Origin: Astrothelium macrocarpum
Taxonomy: Eukaryota; Ascomycota; Dothideomycetes; Trypetheliales; Trypetheliaceae
Reading direction: 5' to 3'
Assembly: GCA_021030915.1 (NCBI GenBank)
Contig: JAGEMR010000211.1
Span: 1-34,168 of the forward strand
Length of the DNA stretch: 34,168 nucleotides
Made by a program: the position numbers and the translations under genes. Shown here one piece after another: positions 1 to 11,808 of this stretch; the stretch's first letter is position 1, and each line of letters begins with the position of its first letter. Below the pieces are notes generated by a model, which was given only the letters and a program-made list of their open reading frames with translations, did not search any database and was not told the DNA's origin.

Positions 1-1950
1 AATATATTAATTAATATTGAATTTATTAATAAATTATTAAAATAAAAATGGCGGAATAATATAATATTTATTTATATTAAAATCATGAATTCGTCCGATT
101 AAATAATATAATATATACATTTCATGAGTCAAATTATATCATCAAATATTGGATTTATTAATAAATTATTAAAATAAAAATATCAATTTTATGAAATTTC
201 ATTTAAATTGAATAATTTGAATAATTCAATTAATTTCATATATTTCGAATATTTCATCTTTTTCTATTATTTTTTTCATCATTTTTTTATTCTTCTAATT
301 ATTCGATCTATTATCAATTTATTTAATTGATAAATTATTCATCTATTTGATTAATTAAATTATTAATTAATTTGTTTTTTATTCCATTTTTTAATATTTT
401 GAAAAATCACGATAATAATATCTTTCATTACATCTTCTTCAATTAATAATTTAATTTCTTCATCATTTTATTATAAAAATTTGAATTTTTCAAGGTCATA
501 TTTATATTAATCAAGAATTTTTATCATTTTATCGAATTCAATTTTGATCAAATCATATTTATTTTATTATTTATATCATTCCAAATATATTGATATTCTT
601 TTATTCATCATCAATTCAGATATTAATAAAAATAATAAATCGATAATTCTCATTCATAATTTTTTATTTGATATATATATTTTATTAAATATATTTCATT
701 CGTTATTCCAATATTCGCTAATTAATTTCTGATAAAAATTATTAATAATTATAAAAATAATATTTACAAAATTAGAAATTAATATTGAATTTATTTTATA
801 ATTTTATTCATTTCATTCAATAAATTATTCACACAATTCAAATAATGATTTATTAATAATAATTATTCCTTTTTTAATTAAATTATTCTATTTTCTCAAA
901 TCTATTATATTAAATCGAATATATTTTTAAATTGATATATTAATCTAATATCATATTGAATTCTAATTATATTTATTAGAATAATTTCATTTTTTGATGA
1001 TATTATAAATCAAATTATTAATTATTCTAATATATTAAATCATTTAAAAAAGATTCTTTTTCATTAATTTAATAATAAATATTTAATATTCAATTAATTA
1101 ATTATATAATAAATCAAATAATATTAATATTTTATCATATTTCATTTATTCATTATTTTTAATGGAATTTTATCATTCATTAATTCAATATTAATATTCA
1201 TTATAAAATTCTAATCATTTTATTTAATTCAGAATTCAATTAATTTCTAATTAATTTTGATTCATAATTCGGATTCTAATAAATTAATGAATAAATTAAT
1301 TAATTATTTTCATATTTTTAATATTTTTGATATTAATTTGATTTTAATTTTTATAATATCAATCCAATTATTAAAAATTTTATCAAATTTTATATTATCA
1401 AAATTATTCCGGAAATAAAAATTCCAATATTAATCTAACGAATTTATTATTTTATTTTTAAATATTATATATAATTTCCTATTCTTCAATTTAATTCATT
1501 ATATCAGATTAAAATACAATGATTTTAATTATTTTTTAATTATTATTAATTCAATCGAATCAATTATTTTTTTATTATCATAAACCGATATCATATTAAT
1601 ATCATAAAATGGATTTAGAAATGAATAATCCATCAAAAAAATAAATAATAATTAATTAAAAAATGGATTTATATTAATTTGAAATGATTTAAATTGGGAA
1701 TCAATAAAAATAGACATTTATATTTTTATAATCTATTCATTAGCCATTATAAATGGAATCTTTTTTATTATGATAACTGATTCAATTCGTCTCGCAATTC
1801 TAATCTCGACCATCAGAAAAGATAATTCATACCAAAATAGAATTGATTTCTTATTCAAATTGATTGAATCAGATACGATGAAATGACATTTTCGAACCAT
1901 TTCGACCTCACCATCAAAAAAACGATTTCAAAATTACCGAATTAGAAAAT
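1..1950. other. Extremely AT-rich gene-free block
   Basis: Almost all bases are A or T; for example the 60 bases at 1081-1140 contain only three G/C. Stop codons are dense in all frames and no conserved protein can be read. G and C begin to return from about 1690 and reach normal levels by about 2000, so the right edge is a gradient rather than a sharp junction. The few remaining C bases lie mostly after T. Candidates are a heavily mutated repeat island (RIP or a related C-to-T process), the edge of a centromere or subtelomere, or a nuclear insertion of organelle DNA. No transposon domain or telomere repeat is visible, so the origin is undecided. Confidence 0.85.
21..181 (+). repeat. 29-bp direct repeat in the AT block
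   Basis: The 29 bases at 21-49 recur exactly at 153-181, a spacing of 132 bases. The match extends leftward through AATATTG with one G/A difference (base 20 against base 152). In such AT-rich sequence partial matches are common, but 29 identical bases is longer than expected by chance, so this may be the remains of a tandem or dispersed repeat. Confidence 0.55.
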
Positions 1951-4057
1951 CAAATGAACGAACTAACGAATTACAGATAAAAGGCAACCATCAAACTTTT
2001 TTGCTTGACTGATCCCAAGTTCCCATACAAATTTGGTGGTGCGGAGGGTGCGGACGTGCGGGGCTGCCTGAGAGGACGCCCAACCTTCACGCGAGTGTAG
2101 AGGGACGAAGTTCGGGAATTTCTCACCTTCAGGTCATGTAATGACACTCTGCAAAATGCCTCCATCGACTCCCATATATATGACTGTGATATTGTATAAA
2201 AATTTGCCATGCCCGATGTCTATCTACGTGGTGCGCATCCAGCGCTATACTGCGGTTTTTTTGCCTTTTTTTTTTCCAGAAAATTTGTCAGCCGTTGAGA
2301 ATGCTCAGATTCAGCCTCCGTGGATCGAAGATGTCTTTTGTCAGTACTTTGGTAGGCTTTCAGCGAACGATCCATCCAGGATCTTCATGACGTTCCGAAC
2401 ATGCGATAAGACTGAGATGCATGAAGCTGCTGCAGGCGAATTTCCATCGCAAGGGCGCCTAAATACGAAATGCCCTCTCCTGTCATTTTGTCATCCCGGA
2501 GTGACGAGCTCCGCGCTGTATATGCTAACCAGACGATGCGAATAAGTTTCTGTGGCTTAGAACCTCTTGGGGCATTAAAAATTTGGACGTCCACTGCTGA
2601 GTTCCTGTCGGAGCTTCAAGCAGACGTAACCTTACGATATGTGCACTATCACAGCACCATTTGCCGTTCAGTGCTCTAGTTGTTTGTGGAGCCAAGTTGA
2701 AGCGTCTTCCACAGTGGTATTGATCTGGCTAGCTTAACGATGATCAGGCATTTCGTGATATCTAGCAATTTAGACGAAAAAGCATTTTGTCGGCACGATG
2801 ATTTTGTGTTCTCTCCATACAAGCGTATTAGATCTATAAGAAGCAAAGTCTCCATCTTTCTTATTCCTTCATTATCCAGTCTCAAGAATTTCAAACACAC
2901 TGCCTCTCGCTCTACCACGCAGCAATGGTTCTGATGTTTACCGGGGCTGTCGTCTTTTTAATTCTCGGGTTCATCTTAGGACTGCTCCAACTTTTGTTCA
3001 CAGTCTTGAATTGGTGGGAAGTCAAGCAGGCTAGGGCCAGGAGTAGATCCACCATAGTATTATCATTTCTCCATGAAACTGACCCGACCCTAGGCTTGCA
3101 TTCTGAGGCCTACACTCTGACAAGCTAGCTCCTCCGTATTGGCAGGGATCGAGCGTATTGTGGAAGCCAGGACTCAACCTTCCAAACGATTGTCGTGTGT
3201 CGGCTCTCCGTATATCAGCGAGTAGAATCTCTGAGCTGTAACGTGTAAAGAACCCCATTAGCGCTCTACAAATGGCGGACTAAGGTCTCACGAATCTCGG
3301 TCTATCAGTACAACTTGTGAGATTCATTGCAGGTCCCATATATCGTTGACTTACCATTCGCAGAGCTTTTTCTCAGCCTTCAGGGTCATTCATGGCAGCG
3401 TTGATTATGATTTGATGGATATGTGCTTTCTGCACCAAGCTAAGCGCTATGGGAGCCTGCTTTCCAAGGGACGGAACACGGCTTAGCCAATCGAAACTGT
3501 TGTCAGTGCATCCACATGGCCTACATATCAAGGCATGCACATGTCTACTCGTCGAAGGCAGCAATGAGTGGGGAGTGTGTGGATGGAAATCAAGAATTGG
3601 GGATTTTGGCCCCCTTACTACCCATCCAGCACTGCGACCCTACTTTTCCTAGATTAGCCAACCGATGAACTGAAAGAGCGTGATCATTGTCTTGAGCGAC
3701 CCCTGAGACTTAAGATCCTGGCACAAAACACCATTGTTGCAGTCGATTATGGATAGCTCGAATTGTTTCTCGAATTTTTCCAATTTTCACGTAGTTCTAA
3801 GTTCTAACTATGTCCACAGTTTTAAAGTTATTACCGAGTTTTGCATACATTGAAAGTCATAGGATGAGCAGTTAGCTTCATAGATTGAGCAGAAATGAGC
3901 CGAAAATCGCATCTGTCATCATCTTGCAGAGCCGTATTTAGTCCACGTAGAGCAGAAAGCGACAACACAAACATCTGTAAATTCCCTCGCATGCTATGCA
4001 TTTAAAATTACAGCCTTCCCAGAGCAAGGATAGTATACACAAGACAATGACCTCCAG
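1951..4057. other. Intergenic region, no supported gene
   Basis: Composition is normal from about 2000 onward. The open frames here are short and overlap on both strands, and none reads as a known family. The only one with any character is a small hydrophobic frame at 2925-3128. The right end (about 3950-4057) should hold the 3' untranslated region of the ArfGEF gene, which ends at 4058 on the minus strand. Confidence 0.6.
2925..3128 (+). CDS. Possible small membrane protein (very uncertain)
   Basis: A 67-codon frame begins with ATG in a favourable context (CAGCAATGG) after a pyrimidine-rich leader. Residues about 3-28 form one long hydrophobic stretch (VVFLILGFILGLLQLLF) followed by a basic segment (KQARARSRS), the arrangement of a single-span membrane peptide. 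I recognise no family. Chance frames of this length are common in the region, so it is recorded only as a candidate microprotein. Confidence 0.15.
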   Translation: MVLMFTGAVVFLILGFILGLLQLLFTVLNWWEVKQARARSRSTIVLSFLHETDPTLGLHSEAYTLTS

Positions 4058-7000
4058 CTACGCTTTTGCATCTTCTACCTTCCCCTCCTCCAGCTTCACT
4101 CCATCATTCTTCTCTACCTTTCCATCCCCTTCAACCTCTTCCTCCTCCTTCCTATCCACATCACCGTCCTTTTTCTCATCCCCCTCCAGTCCACCTTCCT
4201 CCCTTTCCTTCTCCGCACTCCTCGCCACTCCATCACCCACATTCCTCTTCGGCGGCTGCTTCGCCGCCTCCGGAAACAGCTCCGGCATCAGCCTCGGCAA
4301 AAACCGTTCCAGCCTCAACCACGTCTCATTCCACAGTCTCTGCTGCTGCGGCGTGCGCGGATCATACTCCTTCGGCGGCTCCGGGACACCCTGGGCCCCC
4401 TTCTCCCGCGCCGCGGTGGTCGGCGGCGGCGCCACCAAAAACCCCGCATCCGCCATCACGAGCAGGATGTTCTTCAGGCTCTCCGGGATCGCCTCCTCCA
4501 GCGTGTCGCTTGGCGCGCCGCCCCCTGCCCCGCTGTGCATTAGCCGGTCGAGCACCTGCAGGATGGTGGTCCACAGCTCGAGCATGCCCTCCCACGCCGC
4601 GAGCTGCGCGAGGTAGTGCAGGAAGGTTTTGCAGAGGAGTGTGGCGGCTTGTACGCGGGTTTCTGCCATGCCGGATGGGTCGGAGGAGTAGATTTCTGGG
4701 CGGAGGAGCTGGTGGATAAGTGGGAAGAGGACGGTGGAGAAGAGGGTGGTCCAGATGTAGTCGGAGTCTGGGACGGTGGTGGATGATGGTGGTGGGGAGG
4801 TGATGGGTGAGGTGGTAGAGCTGGTGGAGGGGGTTTGGCGGTGGGTTTGGTGGGTGAGTGATGGGGAGAGGAGAGCGCGTTGGAGGGATGTGAGAGCTTG
4901 GTGTCGGATGGAGCGGCAGGGATTGAGGGATTGGGTGGTGAGAGCACGGAAAATGGGAGTCCAGTATGCCGACCACGCTGCGAGTTGTAAGTTTCAAGAG
5001 GCAAGACATTGCGGTGCGATTGATAGCTCACCTTTTTCTTGATCAAGTTGGGACTGGGAAATGAAATTGGGGACGCGGTCAGTCATTTGATGAACTCGAC
5101 TCATGGCTTTTACGCCACGAGTTACAGCCTCATTTTGCCTGCAAGTTGGTTAGCGACTTCGTTTTCTCATGTCTTTTTCAACGTACTTTGGCTTCTCCTT
5201 TTGCTGCCTCCCTCTCCTGAGAGCCTCATCTCTTTTCTGTTCTTGCATAGCACCTACACTGCCCAGTGTTGCAAAGTCATTCAGTAGTGAGATTGTTGGT
5301 TCGTAATTATCCGATGTAATTGCAGAGGGCGATCCTGTAATCACGTCTTCCAAGATATCAAATACTAATGCTGTTGCTTCAGTTTCTTGGTGTAGACGAT
5401 GCAAGATGACCCAGAAATCGGGCGATGCTGCTATCTCCTTTCTCAGCGCTGGGGGTCCTTGTATACAAGCAAACATTCCCTTGAGCACGGGCAAGGCAGA
5501 TTGCTTTAGCAAATCTTCATCAAAGCTAGAAATCGTATGCAGAACAACTGGAGCACGGATAAAATCGTGATCATTGCTGGCTCTCAAAAGCAGTAGCAAG
5601 TAGTGCACGGCTCTACTCAGTACAATGGCATGGACGTGTGCTGTATCCCTGATCACAGTCTGTAAAGCATTGGCAACTTGCTGGCCGAGATGTTCCACGG
5701 TTTCCGTGTCACGGAGTGCAAGGACAGTTGCAAGTTCGAGAACGTATACCAAACAAGGATCATAAAGGGACTTTTTGGCCTGTGGCCTTGTACCATTTGG
5801 TCGTAAGGGACTAGGAGCAGGGATATCAGGCTTAACGACGATGACGCGGGGGGAGGATGATTCAGGTATTTGAGCAATGAGCGATGCTATCAGCGATTTG
5901 AGAGACATGACTGGCATTTCTCTAATAGTGTGTCAGCCAAATGTAGTACAAAGTCGTTAGTGTTAGGTACATACTTGACGTTGGCGAAAATGTTTTTAAA
6001 GTCGCACGCCTTGATGCAATCAACAGTATTGAGAGTGTACTCGATCTCTTGATCAGATGGCTCCGGAGGCTCATCATTTGCGAAACTTGAAACGTAAGAC
6101 GTGAAGGCAGAGAAAAGACCAGACTCGTTCGACCGCTCGCTGCGTTCAATAATCTGGGCCGGATTTTGCAAGGGAATTGGGGTGAGCGCAATTTTGTCTT
6201 CCGTAGAAGTATATGAAGCGGGAATAAGAGAATTGAGGAAAAGATTAAGCATTATGCGCACAAGCTACGTATCGGTTAGTCGTGGAATTCTGAGAATCAA
6301 TTAACACACTTACGTGAACCCAGCCGTCTCTCACAGTGGCTTCGTGACCAGTCACAACTTTGAACAGCACAACTGTTGCCAATTGCGCCTTGAAATCACG
6401 ACCAAAGCGTACTGCAGTCTCGCTCACCATTACACTTCTCTTTCCATTTTCGTCGTCTGCTTGAACTTCGGTATTGAGATTTGTGCTTGGCGGAGACTCC
6501 AATGCCAGTGTGCTAACTGAGCTTAGGCAGAAAATGATATGATCCAATGCATCACTTAGGCCATATTTTGCAGCTATTTGTGCACATTGATCAAATCCGG
6601 TTACAACACGGGAAAAGACTGCATCATCAGATGCAGATAAGAACACATAGGTCAAAGTTGCAACAACGGGCTTCCATGTAGCAGAGAACATATCAGCATC
6701 GAAGATGTTGGTTTTACAGATGACCAAATCCGCAGCATCTTGCGTTTTGATAAGCAATTCTTTCCAGGCATGATCATAGGCGTGCTTATTGTCATGCTCT
6801 TCGGGTAAAATGATTTCTCTCGTTCGTATCGAGTCGTAAATGTCCTGAAGATACTCTGGTGGAAAGTCTTGTCCATCATTTACACCACGTAAGTTTCGTG
6901 CGAAATCGTTGTACGACATGCGGTTTGACGATTTAAGGTTAGGGTTGTGCTGATCAGTATTCAGCATAATGATCGCGTAGGTGAGCACATAGACCGCATC

Positions 7001-9356
7001 ATTATTCTTGATTCCTTCTGGGATATCGCTTGCGCAGTACTTTTTAGAGAACACAGTCACGATACGCTCGATAAGCTGTGATTCCCCAGGTAGTCGAAAG
7101 GAATTCAGTAGCTGCCTCAGAGCCTCATCGACTCGTAGACCGGTAAAATCGAACATGTCCAAGAACGCACTCAGGAGCTCTGCATTGGATTTCTTGGATA
7201 GGTAATCGCCCAGAATCTTCTTATCTATCCGTGTGGTACCTTTTAAGAATTTAACAACTGAACGTGGATTATTTGGATCATCGATGATGCCCTGTGACGC
7301 CAAAAATGCAATGCCACCTTTTGGATTCTCGTTGAACTTGGTCGCGCCTCGAATGATGACTTTCTTTAGAGATCTTTGCTCCCTAAGCTTCGCTCTATCC
7401 GGATACCCGTCATGTATTGGATCATCATCCAATCGATCCGCTATAAATTGAATGTAGCCTAGTAAAGCATCTAGACATAAAGGAGGAACATTCGTTGTGC
7501 TCCAGGTTGCTGAATCTGGAAATGCACTGCGAGACAAAAGGCCGACCATGTCCATGCAGAGATCGCTACGATCAATCTCACAATCGTAATTGACGAACAG
7601 TTCGACCATAAAGCTCGGTATTCGAACCAAATGGCCCACATTCTCCACCATGGCCTCTCGAGCATCAGGCTTTCTATTACCGCCTTCCATACCGAGCTTT
7701 TGCCGATCTTTGACTGGAACAGGGGTTGATCTACCACTGCTCGTTGGTTGAGGTGTGGAAGGTTTTCCCAGTCGTGGTGCCTGCGGAACGCCTTCATATA
7801 ATGATGGATTAATGCCCGGTTCCTGTGGAATCTCGACTCTAGGATGCAGGCATGCGACAAGATAGGACAAGTAGAGCTCTTGCTGCAATTTTAGCACACT
7901 TCGACACGTGCTCAAGAGAGTCCCTGCAACACGTAGTGACTCGTTCAAAATGGCCATATTCTCGCTCCGTACCAGCTGAAACAGATGCCGACATAATGTA
8001 TCTTTGGCTAGGCTAGCGAGACTCGGGTGGTTGGCGATAGAAGGACCCGCGACTTCCAGCGCCACATCCACAATTCGCAAAGCCATGACACGCATTGTGT
8101 CAGTATGCTGTTTATCGTGAGGGTCCAGTAAATCAACCAATACCCGGAATAATTCACGTATCGATGGTAGAGAATACGGCTTAATCTCCGACGACTCCTC
8201 CACCTCTGAAAGGTGCGGTAGCTCGACTGTGCTGCCGTTTAATGTTGCCGAAGTAGAGGATCTCCCTTCTATGTCGTCTTTTGGCGCGTCCAACTCTTTC
8301 CCCTCGCCATTGGGCGTCTGTGGTCCACCTTTTTCTTCGATTGACGCAGCTATGGTAGTGTCGCCATTCACAGATGGATCCATTTTGACGGCACTCATAT
8401 CATCCTTTGTTGTTGCTGCCTCAAGTGCCCCGGGAGCCTCGCCTGCCTCCACTTCCAGCGTTTTCAGTCTTTGGAATATCGTCTGGCACATTGTAACCAT
8501 AGAAATTTCAGCGGACCTCCGAAGGACCTCTGAAAGCCTCACTTGACAGCACATGCTTAGCCCCGTCTCCATCATTTCGCACATACTTTCATCGCTTAAA
8601 ATGTCTCCCCCGGGTCCAGAGATCATACCTTCCATCAATTTCAATATTCGAAGTAGTACGATCTCATCAGCAGCGGAATCTGTCGCCTCGAAACGACAAT
8701 GTGTGATTGCGGAGGAAAGGAGCTGCATGCCGAGGGCAAGCTTGGGTGACTCGCGACTAATGATGTTATATGCCAGAAACTTCGTGATCGCAATTAGTGC
8801 CAAAGAGGTAATGGGCGCTGAAGTTGACGATGACCGGATGACCTGTAGGAAAGGATGTAATAATGCCGTAGTTTCGAAGGTGCGAATATCTGTTCCTTGT
8901 TAGCAATGTTGAAATTCCTAGTAGCTAGCCTTTCATCCTGCAGAGCGCACCTTTACACCCCTTTAGATCATTTCTTAATCTCGCAAACGCACTCATCAAT
9001 GGATTATCTTGCATGCTTTTTCCCTTTTTGCCTCTCAATCCCCATCGACTTGCCAGCGCCTCTCCGTCCTCGTCTTTGACACCATAATGTATGCTACCCG
9101 CTGCATCCCGACTCTTTCCATCTCGCCGGCTGCGAATTGGTGTTTGCTTTGAATTGTTGTTATTGCTTCCCCCGCCCAAGATGGCGGATACGGACGAATG
9201 TGCCCACCGTGCATGCTTGCGCATCGCAGACGTAACGGTGATACATTCTGTCACGACGAGAGAGACTGGATCAACGGCGACACGTATAAAGTCAGATTGG
9301 CGGGCGATTGGGGGCGTGTTCAAGAGAGAAGAAGTGAGAACGGTGTCATTGCTCAT
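4058..9356 (-). CDS. GEA1: Sec7-domain Arf guanine nucleotide exchange factor, Gea/GBF1 type
   Basis: The product activates Arf1 at the early Golgi by GDP/GTP exchange and so drives COPI coat recruitment (family knowledge). Exons on the minus strand: 9356-8951, 8889-6314, 6264-5975, 5921-5187, 5138-5032 and 4977-4058; introns are 61, 49, 53, 48 and 54 nt. The total is 1677 aa, a usual Gea/GBF1 length. Visible order: N-terminal DCB region with SAMRKHARWAHSSV, HUS box with NYDC at about residues 569-572, and the Sec7 domain at about 640-830 with the catalytic glutamate in FRLPGE (E738) and IIMLNTDQHN; long HDS helical regions follow. The C terminus is an acidic low-complexity tail. The start is the first ATG before the conserved VAVDPVSLVVTECI. 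Filamentous ascomycetes usually carry a single Gea, so GEA1 versus GEA2 is not meaningful. Coding composition in the last exon is unusually skewed (see findings). Confidence 0.95.
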
Positions 9357-9955
9357 GGTAGCAGAGAGGCTGTTAAGTGTGAGGATGAAAGTACGTCGGA
9401 GATGGAATAAAGCTCCTAGCTATCGGCGACGGAAACAAAGGAGAATGACATATTAGAGACTGTGTGTGGTCGAAGGAGGGAGTCGGCAGCTTTGACTATA
9501 GCTTTGGTCGGTGTTAGGCAACGGATTTTTGGGTGTGGATGCAGTGCAAAGACCCGACGTGTCCAAAGCTCAGGGTCTCGAATTTTCAGGAACAACGCAT
9601 TACTGGATTCGGTAGAATCGATTTGGTACAAAGACACCGTTCCGACATGGGGCAGAACCATTTAGCATAAATCGCATTTTGCAGAAGCTTAGAACAGTGA
9701 AATGCTCATATTTGTTCTAATCATACACAATCAAAATGCTACGCTCTACGACTGATGTGTGACGTAAATGCAAGACGCTCTAGGTAAGCTTTTGTACAGA
9801 CACGCTTCGTAATTGCTCTCGGTTTCAAGTCCCCTACCAGCTGTAGCAGGGCGCTCCCGGCTTGCAGCTCCTTGCAAACGCCCAGAACGATATTCAGATC
9901 ATAGCTCGGAACGCCTTGAACACCTAGTACAGTCAACCGCGAGGATTGTTGGATT
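9357..9955. promoter_or_regulatory. Spacer between Anp1 and the ArfGEF gene; presumed ArfGEF promoter
   Basis: This 599-base stretch lies downstream of the Anp1 stop and upstream of the ArfGEF start, both genes being on the minus strand. It should contain the Anp1 3' untranslated region and the ArfGEF promoter. Short open frames on both strands have no recognisable content, and no clear TATA box or operator stands out. Confidence 0.5.
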
Positions 9956-11808
9956 TTATTGTTTGGCCTGCTCAGCTTCGGGTTGCTTCTTATGAGCAGT
10001 ACCAAGCTGTTCGTCGATGACTCGCTTCATATCATCATCAAATTGTGCTGCTATCTTGGCCTTGGCTTCCTCGCCAACTTTTTGATTACCATCCATTTCA
10101 CCATAGTCGATGGACTTTTTCTCGTCACTATCCTTGCCATCCTTATTGGCAGAGTTCTTTTCAGACTTCCTTGGATGGAAATCAGCAAATAAAAATTCAA
10201 ATTCACCGAACTAGGGACTTACTTGATTCCACCTTCGTCTTTCTGATCTTCTTTTGTCTTGTCGTTATCTGTCTGCTTGGCAGACTCTTCCATGCCAGCC
10301 TTATCTTTTTCCCATTGCTGGGCAGGAGACTCGAATTGATCCTTCATTTTGTTCTCACGCTCAGTCTTTTCCTTTTCTTCTGCCTCCTTTTGACGACGTT
10401 CTGTCTCCATTTCTTCCATGTGTCGGATATCGTCGATGCTTGGCTCATACAAATGCCAGATGGTGTAATGTGGAAGACCATAGACTGAGTACCCCATTCG
10501 CTTGGCCATCTGGATCCTAATTAGTTGAAATTGTCATAAGACTCCATCACGGAAGACGTTACCTTGCCAAACCCTTCAGTTTCTGCATGTTTCTCAAAAC
10601 TAAAGGCGGGAAAATGTACTCCGGATCGAAACACCTTGGCTTTGGCCAATATACTAACTCCTCCAATACCATCAATCTCCATTTCCATGTCAGGATCGCC
10701 ATAAGGATCACGGAGATATGCCAGGTGAGGACGCCATGTTGCGTATTCTGCATAACCTTCCACAATAACAGCATCTTCGTCCAGAGTATCCGCTAGTGCA
10801 AGGGCTGTGTCGGATTCTTGCCATGAATTCAGGTCATACGGCTGTTCTCCGCCGAGCCAGTCCGGTAGAGGTCGCCAGACATCTTTTTATATCGATCAGC
10901 AGGTTAATTTAATATGGACGGTAGCCTATACATACTGGGTACGATGACATCCTTATTATGCCGCATGAGGTCTTCCAAGATGGTAAAGGGTGCTGTTTCA
11001 ACATCCACATCTCTCCAATAAACCCAGCTATGCGTTGGTCGTAATGCAGCACTCAGCAGCCAGTTCCGAGCGCGTGCCATGGCTTTTCTTCTGCTTGCTT
11101 GCGCCGCAAAGCCATGTCGACTCTCTGCGTCCTGTGCGACCGACTGCCCAAAATCCTTTTCGATGATTGAGAGCTCGCCAAACTGTTTCTTTGGATCTGA
11201 ATGTGCTTGTACATCTTCCAACAATTCAGATAATAGTTCGACGGTGTTGTCCTTGGAGTCGCCGACAAGGAAGGCAATATCGACGAGATTGTGTGGATAC
11301 GTGAGGTTCTTCAAGTGTGAGAAGAACATGGGTAGATGAGGTGCCGCATCTCGTAAGGGCGCGCATAATAAGACTCTCTCTTCTCTTTCCCATCCCCTTG
11401 CTGTGCCCTGCACATTGGACAAATCGTAATATCGTACAGTTTCCAATTGGAAGTCTTCACCAGATGAAAATAAGCCCAATGATAATGCGCCCGTGAAAAT
11501 TGCTCTAAAACTCGAGGAAAGGAGGAAAAGTCCGAAAAAGATGACGCCACCGACGATGCCAACTCTCGACAAGAGTTGCTTTCGTCTCTGTAAAGCAAAA
11601 GACGATCGCGGTTGAAATCTACAAGATGGATGTTAGTGCTCGGCGGAAGATGAACAGATTGCATGTCGTACTTGGTCTCGGACTTGTCGTACTTGTGAGG
11701 TTCGATGGTAAAGACTCCACGGTGTGCGAAGGGAAGCGCAGAGTGGCCATTGGAATAGGCATGCCTATTCATCTTCTCCCTGGGCGCCAAGGCATATGTG
11801 GGCAACAT
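9956..11808 (-). CDS. ANP1: Mannan polymerase II complex subunit Anp1 (GT62 family)
   Basis: Anp1/Mnn9/Van1 proteins are Golgi type II membrane alpha-1,6-mannosyltransferases that extend the mannan backbone of N-glycans. Exons: 11808-11672, 11618-10936, 10882-10563, 10509-10223 and 10169-9956; the four introns are each 53 nt. The protein is 546 aa. A short basic cytosolic tail precedes a membrane anchor at about residues 66-84 (VGIVGGVIFFGLFLLSS). The catalytic region includes RVLLCAPLRDAAPHLPMF and the metal-binding DVD in WVYWRDVDVETAP (about 249-251), then WRPLPDWLGG and the GYAEYATWRPHLAYLRDP block. The C-terminal tail after HMEEME is a long charged K/E/D-rich extension, which favours Anp1 over Mnn9 or Van1. 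The first intron is the least certain: an upstream donor would give 74 nt and a protein 7 residues shorter. The start is the only suitable ATG in frame. Confidence 0.92.

Noticed and set aside
544..732. 62-codon open frame in the AT block
   Set aside because: Made of I, N, L, F, Y and K as expected from random AT-rich DNA, with no motif.
1..1950. Calling the AT block a transposon or RIP-degraded element outright
   Set aside because: No transposon domain, terminal repeat or target duplication is visible, and the surviving C context is not that of classical RIP.
2141..2545. 134-codon plus-strand frame
   Set aside because: No family resemblance, no plausible splice partners, and overlapping frames on the other strand; likely chance.
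4066..5046. Long Pro/Ser/His-rich frames on both strands
   Set aside because: Shadows of the ArfGEF last exon caused by its extreme C/G skew; the correct frame is continuous with the spliced protein.
6945..6960. TTAGGG next to the AT block side of the window
   Set aside because: A single copy inside the ArfGEF coding sequence, so not a telomere repeat.
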